The notes beneath the pieces are model-generated. The model was not told the origin of the DNA and made no database searches. It saw only the letters and a list, made by a program, of their open reading frames with translations. Made by a program: the position numbers and the translations under genes. From the NCBI RefSeq assembly GCF_964204645.1, contig NC_134032.1, forward strand, positions 3,250,916-3,314,915: a DNA stretch of 64,000 nucleotides, read 5' to 3'. Within the stretch, counting starts at the first letter, position 1. Each line of letters begins with the position of its first letter. Positions 40,859 to 54,400 of the stretch are shown here, piece after piece. The stretch is from Tubulanus polymorphus. Taxonomy: Eukaryota; Nemertea; Palaeonemertea; Tubulaniformes; Tubulanidae.

Positions 40859-42336
40859 AGGTTCAAATATGTGAACAACACTGCTGTTTACGACAGTTCA
40901 TTACTTCTTAGTTTAGACCTTGAGGGTCTAATTACGCCTCAAGATGTTTCGTCATTGATGTTGGTAAAACGCAAAACTGCATGCATTTTGCGAGCGGTAA
41001 GAAATTTTGCTGCTAAAATTCCCAGGCTGGGTATGACAGCTATAAAATCCAAATATCTTTTACCAGAGGAATTAAATGATGCAGAGATGTGTTTAATTGT
41101 AAATGCGCAACGGGAATCGTACCCGAGCGAGTATAATTCGCTGCATCAAGGCATAGTAGCTATAAGAGTAGGTTACGTTGTCTCGATCCATTCATAGATG
41201 GTTCCTGTATAAGAGTCGGGGGTAGGATACGTAACGCGCCCTATATTCCAAATGAAGCAAAGCATTAATTATTACTCCCATTTGGTCACCATACGAATCT
41301 AATCGTGAAACGTGAACATTTATTGTCATTGCATTCTGGGCCTGAACATGTCATAGCGTCTGTACGACAAAAGTATTGGCCTATCAAGGCTCGAATTGTG
41401 GTGAAATCAGTCATTCGCAAATGTTTTACTTGTTGGCCACGAACGGCAATGCCTAAGATACCTTTTATGTCTGATTTACCGGACTTTCGTTTAACTGCGT
41501 ATTCTCGCCCATTTGAATATACAGGAGTTGATTACCTTGGACCTCTGTTGATAAAAAGAGATCGTTCTGTTATTAAACGATGGGTTTGTCTATTCACTTG
41601 CCTTGTGACTCGGTCAGTTCACCCTGAATTAGCAGATTCCCTCGAAACTGATAGTTTCATGTTGGTTCTACGTAGTTTTATTGGTAGACGTGGTACGCCT
41701 AGGGAGTTGTATAAAGACAATGGAACCAATTTCATTGGTGCTGAAAGGGAATTAAAGTCTTGTCTTTCAGAATGGAATCAGTCATTCATATCAAATTTTT
41801 TAGTAGAAAAAGGCACGAAGTGGATTTTCATGCCGCCCAACGCGCCTCACTTCGGTGGCGTATGGGAACGTTTAGTAAGGTCGGTTAAGAGAGCTTTGAA
41901 GTCATTACATGGGGAGCAATGTATCTGTGAAACTGTATTACGTACTACCCAGGGTGCCATTAACAGTAGACCCCTTACATATAACAGCTCAGACCCGAAC
42001 GATCTAACACCAATAACCCCTAATCATTTTCTCGATGGTGGAGCATCTTCAATAGTCTCATTTGGTAAGTTTGAAAACAGAGAGATCAATAGCCGTAAAA
42101 GGTGGCGGCAGTGTCAGGTTCTGGCGGACCGTGTGTGGAGACGATGGATCATTGAATACTTGCCTTCCCTCACTGTAAGAGGTAAGTGGACTGATGAAAC
42201 CTCTAATGTAAAAATTGGAGATTTAGTAATTATCGTTGATAAGAATATCCCAAGGGGACAATGGTCGTTAGGTAGGGAAACAAATACTATACCCGGTAAG
42301 GATGGACGAGTAAGAGCCCTTAAGGTCAAAACATGA
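40859..42336 (+). pseudogene. BEL/Pao retrotransposon integrase region, 5'-truncated
   Basis: The first frame (to 41197) ends with LLPEELNDAEMCLIVNAQRE, the segment before the integrase in BEL/Pao polyproteins. A frame change near 41165 separates it from DPFIDGSCIRVGGRIRNAP-type sequence and the main frame 41305-42336. That frame carries the HHCC end (CFTCW), the integrase core (YTGVDYLGPL, YKDNGTNF, PHFGGVWERLVRSVK as the D, D and E regions) and the C-terminal GDLVIIVDKNIPRGQW domain. Reverse transcriptase and gag are missing upstream, so this is a dead copy. Confidence 0.85.
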
Positions 42337-43333
42337 GGTTCTGAGTACATACCTGTATCTAAAATTTGTGTATTAGAGGAAATATCGCTGATTGAATTAT
42401 TATCAAAATTATTATTAGATAATAACCGTATCATGGGTACATGTGCTGTCACACGAGTGACTAAGCGTTGTTTAATTTTGCCAACATTTGTATTGTTGCC
42501 AAGGAGGTGCTATGTTAGAAATTAGCTTTAATTTATAATTAGATTAGTAAATGATTTTGTCATATAAGAAATTATTCATTAGCTATGGTTTTGTATTTGT
42601 TATGATTTGTAATTTCATACTTTCTTTGTGTTTTTTACACTCTGCAAGTTTTGATATGGATTATAGATTTATGAGTTGTGCATTTCCGTGTAGGCGAATG
42701 CCTTATATCATGCCTTAACGGCTCAGTAACTTTTGGCTTATATAATGTTTGATCAGAAATCTGTGTATTCAGTGTCAGCTCTACATGTCGCACAGTGAAC
42801 ATGAAATTGTGAGTAGCCGGTCTTTAAATATGATTATACATGTATCAGTTATTTCAAATGCTATAATTTGTGGTACATGATGTAAAATGAGCATAATTAT
42901 TGTTGCTGTAATGTTTGTTTGTTTATTCTTTGTAGCAAACCGTGAATACATAATAAATAATGTGTTTGAAACGTTCGCTGTAGTTAGTCTAGATCGTTGC
43001 CAGTCGCCTGTCAGCCAAGGGACGACAGCATCCACCAATACCTTCATAAACAGATTATCCCTCTCCTTAGTCCATAGTAGAGCCATTTTCGCCGTTTGAA
43101 TTCACTGGAATATCATGTTACCACATCACTGAAAATTAGTCCCCACTTCAGTGCCATTTTGCCTTTTGTTTTACCATAAAACTTGTCAAAAGTTCATAAA
43201 ACTTTCATATTCGCTCACAAATGCCAGTTAGCCCTAAGTGGTAAATAGCTTCTCATATTCCATGCAATATCCAAATTACATATTTCATATGCAAAACTCC
43301 AAACGCGTGTGGTATTTTTATGGTGGCTAATAA
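42337..43333. other. 3' flank of the BEL/Pao copy, possible 3' LTR
   Basis: After the integrase stop a purine-rich AAGGAGGTGC (about 42502) is followed by TGTTAGAAATTAGC, a plausible polypurine tract and LTR start (about 42514). A plausible end is near 43127. No second LTR is present to prove it. Confidence 0.35.
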
Positions 43334-44031
43334 GGGCCATAGCGTAAAATTTCTGGTATGTAAATGAGGGCGCCAGAACGCCAAAACGAAAAAAAAACGT
43401 CCAATTTTCTCTGAAAGTTCGTTTTGGCGCGCCAAAACAAAGAAAATTCCATTTTGGCGACCCCGCCAAAACGAACTTTCATTTTGGCACCCCCGCCAAA
43501 ACGAACTTTCGTTTTGGCGCTCCCGCTAAAACAACGAAAAACGTCAAATTTTCTCTGAAAATTCGTTTTGGCGCGCCAAAACAAGGAATATTCCGTTTAG
43601 GCGCGGTTATTTCCGTTTTGGCGCCCCCGCCAAAACAAGCATTCAACCACAGTAAAATTATTTTTCAATTTGGCGCGTTGATCTTGTGTGTAATTTGCAT
43701 AAATTTGCATATATAGAATTATTTTACGTATATATAAATTTATTTTGTGTGGTTTAAAGTTCGTTTTGGCGGGGGCGCCAAAATGGAATTTTCTTTGTTT
43801 TGGCGCGCCAAAACGAACTTTCAGAGAAATTTCGACGTTTTTCGTTGTTTTGGCGGAGGCGCCACAACGAAAGTTAGTTTTGGCGGGGGTGCCAAAATGA
43901 AAGTTCGTTTTGGCGGGGGCGACAAAACGGAATATTCTTTGTTATTATGAAAATTTGACGTTTTTATTCGTTTTGGCGTTCTGGCGTTCTGGCGCCCTCA
44001 TTTACATACCAGGAGTTTTACGCTATGGCCC
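43334..44031. mobile_element. Foldback element with GGCGCCCCCGCC-type internal repeats
   Basis: GGGCCATAGCGTAAAA at 43334 is mirrored at the right end (TTTTACGCTATGGCCC, ending 44031), and both arms continue with GTATGTAAATGAGGGCGCC. The arms are filled with repeats of TTTTGGCG and GGGGGCGCCAAAA in inverted order, around a short A+T-rich centre near 43680-43750. It could form a long hairpin. Frames through it (FGGGAKMKVRFGG) are by-products. Confidence 0.8.
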
Positions 44032-44129
44032 GTTTGAGAGCTACTTTGGAAAGAAGTTGAAGAAGAAAACGCAGACGGCGACAACCTAATTATCAGTACG
44101 CGCTGATAATAAAAATGCATTAAAGAAAA

Positions 44130-45848
44130 CTCATCGTCTTAAAATAGGGTGGAAACATTACAACGATTTGCAGAAACTATTTGAACTGGTTCAGCCAGCA
44201 AAAGGTGGTGGGACACACTCAGTGGGTGTTGATAAAGAATGCTCCAAAGCAGACCTAATAAGGATTTGCTGTGACGTGTTTTTTTCCTGGCGGTACCTCA
44301 GCTGCTCATAGATAATCCCTCCTTCACTGGTTCAGAGATTACAGATAATCTTTGAATAGTCAGGAAATGCATTTACGATTAATGAATGCATATCTGAGCA
44401 GCTCACCGTGACTCAAGTTCCCAGAATATATCTGCATACAAAGGTAAGAGAAATACTTATATTGTATAGCCCTATTGAATAATTAACTGCGGAATTATTT
44501 TTTAACATGCTTTTATATTTGAACTCTCTGGTAGCCAAAACTTGGGCCAATCAAAATCTTGATGGCCGATCGGTGGCCATTGTTGTGTGAATCTGCGCTT
44601 TAAAAATTTCAAAAGGAAATTGTGAGAGCACCTTGAACAATTGTCTTGAGATTTAAGACGTTAGTTTTTTATGATTTCTAGATCAGAGAACAATCGGAAA
44701 CTGAGAGCACGACTGACTCTCAATTAGCCACAGCGGAGAACAACAAGCGGTTCAGCGGAGGACTCCACGGAACCAAAAGTAATGGAAAATGAAATTGACG
44801 AAGAACGTGGCTTGAATGCGACCGACGATATTGAAGAATTTCTCCAATTAGACCTATTCCAGTAGCCAGACACACCAACAATTCGATTTCGTATTCGAAA
44901 ATTCAGCTAATGATGTGGCCATCGTGGAACAACCTATTCCAGATATAAACTATCTGAGTGCGTTTGAAGACCATGTGCTTATAATCTATAAGCCTAGTAC
45001 CTAGGTCAAATATCATTAATGATACGATACCTGCATTTACAGATGAGACTATATTGAACACAATGATAAGTGTACGTATGGTACTTCCAAATGGAGATTT
45101 GGAAGCTGGTGAAGGTTGTGGCGTTTTTGAATATGAGTGGTAATGATGAAATGGTGCCCTTGCTTCGCCATGATTATGGCTCAGATAACTGGCAATCGGT
45201 GGCTAGAATACTTGTTGCGGGTTATAAGCATTGTCATGGCTATTTCCCTATTTTCTTAGCAAGACCATTTATTGAATTGATACTTTTTGATCATGTGTCA
45301 AACCTTTTTGAGTCGATCGAATCATTTCTGAATTAAATGTCCGCCTTAGAATCAGTTGTTATTAAAAGGGCTTTGGATAATTTCGATGACGATAAAAACG
45401 ATTGCGATGAAATCATAGAAATTCTAGGGGGGGATACGATTGTAGGAAAATTCCCAACAAGGAAAATTTTCACACGTTGATCAGTGAGATCAGCAACAAA
45501 GAGCTAATTCAGAAAACTTTGTTTATTGTTGACAGTATAAAGGTCGTAGTCCGAGGCAATTTCGGGACAACGCGCGACCAGTTCACTAAAATGTACGAAG
45601 AATTAAAACCGATAGCCAAAAAAATTGTAAATGCTTTTTCGTTCCCAGAAAATATGAGGCCATTGGAGTCTTCAGTTACTACGTATCTACGTATCGTTAT
45701 ATCGGCTCTCTTGACACGAAAGAGCAGCAGAGATTTTTTCGCGATTTTGTGCTGTCTCCGACCTCTGCAATACACCTGTTATAAAGGTTTTATTCAATCA
45801 GATGCCAAATGGGCTTACAAGGGCTCAATTTGGCTGAACGTGTACTAA
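44130..45848 (+). pseudogene. HECT-like domain gene relic
   Basis: Pieces in several frames follow an order known from multicopy HECT-type genes of aquatic invertebrates (memory). First is a KIGWKHYNDLQKLFELVQPA...GGGTHSV segment near 44140-44220. Next comes SDNWQSVARILVAGYKHCHG with a following hydrophobic part near 45180-45320. Then ALESVVIKRALDNFDDDKND and a C-terminal SEISNKELIQKTLFIVDSIK to near 45850. Frame changes and stops separate them. The catalytic end of a real HECT ligase is not recognisable. Confidence 0.45.
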
Positions 45849-46557
45849 AATGCTGGAGCTATATATGAAATTGCCGACTGTTGCTCACACTCGACAATTT
45901 AGCCACTCAATAATTCTCATTAACTACTCCAGATCCGATTTTAATATATAAACTACCTACATTGACCTTATGCTGATATGTTTTCGTTGTTTACACTTTC
46001 CGGACCATATCTTAAGTTCATTGTGCTAAAATTGCCTCTGATGAATAATATGGTAATAGTCTACTGTCTATCCCAAATGCGATTGCCAACCATCATTGAG
46101 CCATAGAATTATAAAACACTCGCAGTACAACCAAAGCTGCAGGTTGTGCCTCTTTTGTAAAAACACCTGCATTTTGAAAATCAGACGGATTTCAGAGCTA
46201 TGTAAATTCGCGTCGTCGACGAAGAAGAAAAATATGTCCCGAACAAAACGCAGTTGTTTCTACATTTGCAGTTGCCATACAATGGCTTTCCACATAAATT
46301 CATGTTAGTTTTGTACATTGTCAATATTCAAACATACAATAGATCCACGGAGATTCATTCTAAGTCTGTTCACGCCTGATTAAATATTATGCAATTCGTA
46401 AAATGAATAAAACAGTTCAGTTTCCGAAGGGAAGTTGTTGTGTTTTGCAGTGTTGAGAAACAGTGACGTCTTACAAGCTACAAATTTAGGGCAAGTACGG
46501 CATAGACTAGAGTTATAGTTTCATCATGGGCTCAACGAACAGTTTTAGAATTTGCGA
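45849..46557. other. Intergenic region
   Basis: Nothing supportable is seen before the minisatellite starts. Confidence 0.5.
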
Positions 46558-48264
46558 GTCCACGGTTTTATAGACTAGGAGCCAGTTTGGTAGACTATGA
46601 ATCAGTTCAATAGATTATGAGTCAGTTTCATAGACAAGGAGTCAGTTTCATAGACTATCAGTCAGTCTCATAGACTAGGAGTCAGTTTCATATACTAGGA
46701 ATCATTTTGATTCACTATTAAAGTCAGCGTCATTGATTGGAGTTAGTTCCATAGACAAGAAGTCAGTTTCATAAACTTGGAGTCTGTTTCATAGACTAAG
46801 ACTCAGTTCCATAGACTAGGAGTCGGTTTCTTAAAATTGGAGTCAGTTTTATAGACTACGAGGCTTGTATTTGACTATAGAAGTGAGTTTCATCGATTAA
46901 GAGTTAGTTCCAATGACAAGAAGTCAGATTCATGGGAGTCTGCGTCATAGAATAGGAGTCAGGTCGATAAACTTGTAGTGTGTTTCATGGACTAGGAGTC
47001 AGTTCCTTAGACTAGGAGTCAGTTCCATAGACTAGAGTAGAGTCAGTTCCATAGACTGGTAGTCAGTTCCATAGACTAGAGTCAGTTCCATAGACTGGGA
47101 GTCAGTTCCATAGACTAGGAGTCAGTTCCTTAGACTAGGAGTCAGTTCCATAGACTAGAGTAGAGTCAGTTCCATAGACTGGGAGTCAGTTCCATAGACT
47201 GGGAGTTAGTTCCATAGACTAGGAGTCAGTTCCATAGACTAGGAGGCAGTTCCATAGAATAGGAGTCAGTTCCATAGATTAGGAGTCAGTTCCATAGACT
47301 AGGAGTCAGTTCCATAGACTTGAGTCAGTTCCATAGACTGGAAGTCAGTTCCATAGACTAGGAGTCAGTTCCATAGACTAGGAGGCAGTTCCATACAATA
47401 GGAGTCAGTTCCATAGACTAGGAGTCAGTTCCATAGACTAGGAGTCAGTTCCATAGACTGGGAGTCAGTTCCATAAACTAGGAGTCAGTTCCATAGACTA
47501 GGAGGCAGTTCCATAGAATAGGAGTCAGTTCCATAGACTAGGAGTCAGTTCCATAGACTAGGAGGCAGTTCCATAGACTAGGAGTCAGTTCCATAGACTA
47601 GGAGTCAGTTCCATAGACTAGGAGGCAGTTCCATAGACTAGGAGTCAGTTCCATAGACTAGGAGTCAGTTCCATAGAATAGGAGTCAGTTCCATAGACTA
47701 GGAGTCAGTTCCATAGACTAGGAGTCAGTTCCATAGACTAGGAGGCAGTTCCATAGACTAGGAGTCAGTTCCATAGACTAGGAGTCAGTTCCATAGACTA
47801 GGAGTCAGTTCCATAGACTAGGAGTCAGTTCCATAGACTAGGAGGCAGTTCCATAGACTAGGGGTCAGTTCCATAAACTAGGAGGCAGCTCCATAGACTG
47901 GGAGTCAGTTCCATAGACTACGAGTCAGTTCCATAGACTAGGAGTTAGTTCCATAGGCTAGGAGTCAGTTCCATAGACTAGGAGGCAGTTCCATGGACTG
48001 GGAGGCAGTTCCATTGACTAGGAGTGAGTTCCATAAACTAGGAGTCAGTTCCATAGGCTAGGAGACAGTTCCATGGACTAGGAGTCAGTTCCATGGACTA
48101 GGAGTCAGTTCCATAGACTAGGAGTCAGTTCCATAGACTAGGAGTTAGTTCCATAGACTAGGAGGCAGTTCCATAGACTAGGAGTCAGTTCCATGGACTA
48201 GGAGTCAGTTCCATAGACTAGGAGTCAGTTCCATGGACTAGGAGTCCGTTTCATAGACTATTGG
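46558..48264 (+). repeat. Minisatellite, 20-bp unit
   Basis: More than 80 head-to-tail copies of ACTAGGAGTCAGTTCCATAG. The left 450 bp are diverged and irregular, while the centre is almost homogeneous. Some copies have GGAGGCAG in place of GGAGTCAG, in recurring higher-order patterns of three to four units. Confidence 0.95.
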
Positions 48265-48497
48265 AGCCTGAGACTCAATTCTATAAGCGATTTTCAAATA
48301 CTAAAATAGTCATTGACGTTTAGATTCCGCGGACACAGGTTGTCTATGTTCTCCCAATAGACACCACATTGTCTCTATTGACAATGGGGATACTTCCTAA
48401 TTTCGCAGTTAATATATCGAACATTTTAAATTATTTTAAGCTAACGAACTAGTCTGTTTTTGTTTCGTTAGTAGAATTTTTACTTGTAGTTTCAGAC

Positions 48498-51400
48498 ATG
48501 GACTATTATCTAACCTTTGGAATCACGCTACTGATGATGTCGTATGTGACGTCATGCGCCACACCGGCCCAGAATAACAACAGTAAGTATCAAATGATCC
48601 GGAAAACATTCTTCTAGTACATCCTCTACCGGAACGGATTCGAAATTTTCGATGGAACGAACTTGCTTAAAAACTACCCAAAATGTTCGAATGACTGTCC
48701 TGAATAACTACCAGTAGTGAATTTAGAATAACTGAATTTTTGAAACTATTTGTTTGGGCGGAGGTGAGTGAATGGAGAGATAAGAAGGCATATACGTGAG
48801 TACGAGTGAAGTAGAACTTTTGAAGACGTAGTCAGAATTTTAAAGCTAGATACGATATGTTGTCAATGAAGATTGAAATATAAATCATTATCTTTATTTC
48901 CAGCTCAAAACTTTTGCACTTCGAACTCGACCAACGACTGCGGAGTGGGAGTCGATTGTGTCGATACAAAGAATTCTTATTATTGTAAATGTCAGGATGG
49001 TTTTGTGCTCAGCGCAGACCAGAAACAGTGCAAAGGTAAGCAAGCACGCAATTTCTTATACCGACAGCCCCCGTGTGCCATTAGCTATCAATCCAGGAAG
49101 CGTATTAGCCGATTGTTTGTTCCTGTTTTTGTTTATTTCTATGGATTTAGGCTGTTATTTATTTAATTGATAGATTTCGTTTGATTTGTCTTGAGTTGGT
49201 GTCCCTCACAAACGAACCACACCTACCGGGAGCGAAACAGGGGGTTCAATTCTGAAATTGGAAGTTGTTTAAATGGAAATAATTGGAAATTGTCATTCAA
49301 ACAATCTTGCAACAAGCCCGAATCGACAAGTGACTCATTGGGGTGAATTTTGTTGGCTGCCTGATTTGATACATCGAGATCTTGGAAGTAACTGTACTAC
49401 AAGGTTGAAGATCATTACAGTTTGGTCGTTTTCTACTTGTAAATAGTCCGATTATAGTACATTGTGATGTCGTTCTAGATAGATGTTGGTGATGAAGTCC
49501 TCTAAGTCGATTGTCCCGCGTGTTGACTAGATTGAAAAGAAACCAATTTCGAAACGCAAATTATCCATCTACACATTTAAATCAAATATGCCATACGAAT
49601 GCTATACCCATTTCCATAAAATTTCCTTCCTTTTGTAGCTATCAAAAACCTAATATTTACCAGATGAAATAAGCAGGGATGAGATGCAAGATTCTTAAAT
49701 TTTCAAATTTTCTTACATTGCGATTTTCCACTTTTTTCACATTTCTTTACACAAAAATCAGGTTTTTCACATTTTTTACACAAAACCTTTCAGAGGTGCC
49801 ATACTAATAGATGTCTTCTTTTTCTACGTAGATTTATGCAAGAGGGAAGTTTCCAGCTTCCAGGTGCCACTTTGAAGTTGTCCCACGTGTCCCGCATTGT
49901 TGGTCAGATTTTAACATTTTTTTCAGATTGCGTAGTTTCTACAAACCGATACTTTTATTTACAATATTGATAACTATATCAAATTGGAAGGCACTCGATA
50001 TCGCTGCTTTGCAGCTATATTCATTCTTATTATTTTATCATTTTTCGTTCAGTCGACATCTATGTTATTTTTCAGAGCATCAATAAACGTATTTGTTATA
50101 ACAATATCTGTATAGGTTTCCGTGCTATTGTTATTTCCATTTACACAGAACTGAATTGCGCATGCGATAGCGGTTGGACGCGAGCCTCACCAGGCAAATG
50201 CTTCAAATACACTGCGTCGGGCCGGGATGAAATTCGCTCACAATTGGCCAAAATCGACAACGCAAACGAAAACGGAGTGGCCAGAAGTAAGTATGCCATA
50301 CATTTTTCGGTGCAATTTTACGATTTGTTAAATCTCGTTCACTCCCGCATTTGTAATAGCTTGTACAGTGCTGGGGATAGTGATCGGAAAAGGCCGTTGC
50401 ATGCCGGCCCAGGTCTTTCTGTATCGGTAAACGAACTTTTTTATCAACGCTTTTTATAGAGCTCATATCGAACTACACCAGCGCGTTTATTGGTTTTAGA
50501 AGACCGTTCAAAATGGTGAGTGTGGTGACTAATTGTAGGACTAAGACCAGGAATGAGTAGGGGGGGGGGGGGGGCTTTCGCATCCGCAGCAATCAGACTC
50601 GTCGGCTGTCCACCGTAACAACATTTTATTGCAGGCATACACAAATTGGAATTGGGGTGAACCTAACAATAGACCTGCGCCTGAAAACTGTGTTGAAATG
50701 TTTCCCAATAGTGGAAAGTGGAACGACATCAACTGCGCAGATTCGAAAGCCGTTATCGAATATTATTCCTGTAGTTGTCGTGACGGTTACGAATTAAGTG
50801 ATGATAAAAAGAAATGCATCGGTACGTAGTGCGCCGTCTTCTTACTCATAACTTCTGCAGATATGAACAGATCTGCCTGATAACCCTTTAGACAATCTAC
50901 TGTCTGTACCCTGCATCCCCTCAGATAGTCTGCTGTCTGTACCCTGCAACCCGTCAGACAATCTGCTGACTGTACCCTGCACCCCTTCAGACAATCTGTT
51001 GACTGTACCCTGCACCCCTTCAGACAATCTGCTGACTGTACTCTGCACCCCTTCAGACAATCTGTTGACTGTACCCTGCACCCCTTCAGACAATCTGTTG
51101 ACTGTACCCTGCATCCCTTCAGACAATCTGCTGACTGTACCCTGCACCCCCTCAGACAATCTGCCGTCTGTACCCTGCACCCCTTCAGACAATCTGTTGA
51201 CTGTACCCTGCACCCCTTCAGACAATCTGCTGACTGTACCCTGCACCCCCTCAGACAATCTGCCGTCTGTACCCTGCACCCCTCAGACAATCTGCTGTCT
51301 GTACCCTGCGCCCCTCAGACAATCTGCTGTCTGTACCCTGCACCCCTCAGACAATCTGCTGACTGTACTCTGCACCCCTTCAGACAATCTGTTGACTGTA

Positions 51401-54400
51401 CCCTGCACCCCTTCAGACAATCTGTTGACTGTACCCCCCTCAGACAATCTGCTGTCTGTACCCTGCGCCCCTCAGACAATATGCTGTCTGTACCCTGCAC
51501 CCCTCAGGCAATCTGCTGACTGTACCCTGCACCCCCTCAGACAATCTGCTGTCTGTACCCTGCGTCCCTCAGACAATCTGCTGTCTGTACCCTGCACCCC
51601 CTCAGGCAATCTGCTGACTGTACCTGCACCCCCTCAGACAATCTGCTGTCTGTACCCTGCACCCCTCAGACAATCTGCTGACTGTACCCTGCACCCCTTA
51701 GGACAATCTGTTGACTGTACCCTGCACCCCTTCAGACAATCTGTTGACTGTACCCTGCACCCCTTCAGACAATCTGTTGACTGTACCCTGCACCCCTTCA
51801 GACAATCTGCTGACTGTACCCTGCACCCCCTCAGACAATCTGCTGTCTGTACCCTGCACCCCTCAGACAATCTGCTGTCTGTACCCTGCGCCCCTCAGAC
51901 AATCTGCTGTCTGTACCCTGCACCCCCTCAGGCAATCTGCTGACTGTACCCTGCACCCCTCAGACAATCTGCTGTCTGTACCCTGCAACCCCTCAGACAA
52001 TCTGTTGTCTGTACCCTGCAACCCCTCTGACAATCTGCTGTCTGTACCCTGCGCCCCGTCAAACAATCTGCTGTCTAAACCCTGCACTCCTTCACACAAC
52101 CTGCTGTCTGTACCCTGCAACCCCTCAGACAATCTGCTGTCTCTACTCTGCACCCCTTCAGACAATCTGCTGTGTGTACCCTGCAACCCTCAGATAATCC
52201 GCTGTCTGTACCCTGCACCCCCTTCGGACAATCTGCTGTCTGTACCCTGCAACCCGTCAGACAATCTGCTGTCTAACATGAAATTGTTTTTTTTAGATAT
52301 AAACGAATGCGCTTTAGGGCTCGAAAAGTGTGGTCACGTGGGAACGTGCGTCAACACTGAGGGTTCCTATCGGTGTAATTGTAGCGACGGTTATGAATTA
52401 AGCGCCGACCAGAAACGATGTGACTGTAAGTTCCGTCATTCCAATCGCTCTCGTCATTATTCTCATTCCCGCTATCTTGTTCCTCTTTATTTTCTCCCTC
52501 TCTCCTCTCTCTCTCTCTCTCTCTCTCCACCTCAGGCTCTATCCCTCTCTATCCTCCCTCCTCCTCTACTCCCCTACCCTCCCCAATCCATATCCCTCTC
52601 CCCTGGCTTTCGCTAGGCAAATAATAGAGCCTTCTCAATTCTATTTTTGTTTTGCCTATACATGTTTTTACACAGCCCAGTTTTACAACAAGCATTGCCA
52701 GTCCCCTAACTTCACATTTTAATATTGTCTTAGTAAAAACACGGTGATAAAAATGCCGTTTCTATTTCTATTTCATACCAATGCAGTTTCAGCGAATGGT
52801 GGTTGGATCCCGGTGGGAAACAACAAATGTTTCAAGATTTCTGCGCTTGCTAGTACGTTCAATCGGACCAAACTTTGTCCCGGCTTTTCAATAGCTGAAA
52901 TGGAGAGCTGGACTGAAAATCAAGCAGCCAGAAGTAAGTACAGAAACGAGTCGATGATGATACACCCGGGTCTCGTACGTAGAAGGCAAGTGTGCTAACA
53001 AGTAGACCAATAGAACCAGCCCAAGTTCGGTAGATATGAGCTTCTAGTTGTCCGTCGATTTACATTTTTACTTTAATAAGATCAATTTTAATAGTGACGA
53101 TATTCAAATTCAAGATATCTACCGACTAACTTCGCCCAACTTCCTTTCTTTATTCGCATTGAGAAAATTGCGATTTTGAATTTTATAACCGTTTTCATTT
53201 AGGGCTCATTCCTGCAGACTACGGATCAGCGTGGCTTAATTACACTAGACCGTTTACAATGGTGAGTCTATTTCCTGGAAGTAAGTAGCGAATTGATTAA
53301 CTGTTAATTATATCGATGCAAATTGATATATTTATAAAACCCTATCAATATTGATGGCTTTTTTGGTGTCCACAGTTTCCTTGACATGGTGAAAATGAAT
53401 TACGATATCTGCTACTGTCCGTCACGCCTGCTCTCCGTGCGACGTTTTGGTCCGTAATTTCGTTAATTATCGGTTTATTTACCTTTATTATGCATCAATT
53501 TTTTCAGTGGGGAATTTGCGTTCAGAAAGAAACAACAATTTTTGCTTAAAATGTTTTTGTTTTCATTTATCAGCGATAGTTTACTCAGCATACACTCGCG
53601 TAATGTTGAAAAATCCGCCCTGCGGACGCTCGGAAACGTTACAGTGACGTCATGACCTGCTCATTAGCATAACAAAATACAGTAGACGGCGCCACGTGAC
53701 GGGCTACAAAAGCCGTTTTTCAGCATTACGCCAGCGAATGCTACGTAAACAATCAACGATAGATAAAAACACCAAAAAAAATTATGCAAATTCATGATAA
53801 ATTTCTGAATGCAAATTAATTACTGAACAAATTGATGCATAATATTCACAGATTAATTGATAATTAACGAAACTACGGACCAAAACGTCGCATGGAGAGC
53901 AGGTGTGACAGACAGTAGATGAATTATGCCACCAAGACTTTTCACAGAGAAGTAAAATGGAACAAATATTTTGGTTTTTTAGTTTTGGCGAGTTTGGCTA
54001 AAGCAGCATTTTTCAAGAAACTATTTACCCTGGATGACTAGAAACGACGCTATTTTCAAAAATCTTATAATAGCAATAATTCATGCTTTTGTTCACGAGG
54101 TTCATAAGCGTCCATTATCGTAATCGAACACACATTCATCGACAATTTCACGTCCAGTCATTTTTACTACCGGACACACCTCCCGGGAACGAAATGGGTT
54201 TTTCTTTTCTTGAAGTGGGATACCGATACCAACCGAAATATTAGGTCGGTTGGAAACGGGTAAATTCCTTTTTTTATCGAAGTGCTGGACACTTCGGTTT
54301 CGGTTTGGATGAACAACCTTCCATTCACGACCATTAATTTATGTCCGTTGCCTTAATCTAATACCGATAACTTTAACCCAGAGAGTAGAACATCATACTT

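Noticed and set aside
43215-43950. Frames rich in FGGGAKMKVRFGG and RAKTNFQRK
   Set aside because: Translations of the inverted GGCGCC-rich repeats of a foldback element; they occur symmetrically on both strands.
46558-48264. Possible CRISPR or coding repeat
   Set aside because: A plain 20-bp tandem array with no spacers and no long frame.
50787-52278. Long open frames on both strands in the 33-bp minisatellite
   Set aside because: They arise because the unit is close to a multiple of three and lacks stops; the region is an intron of the lectin gene.
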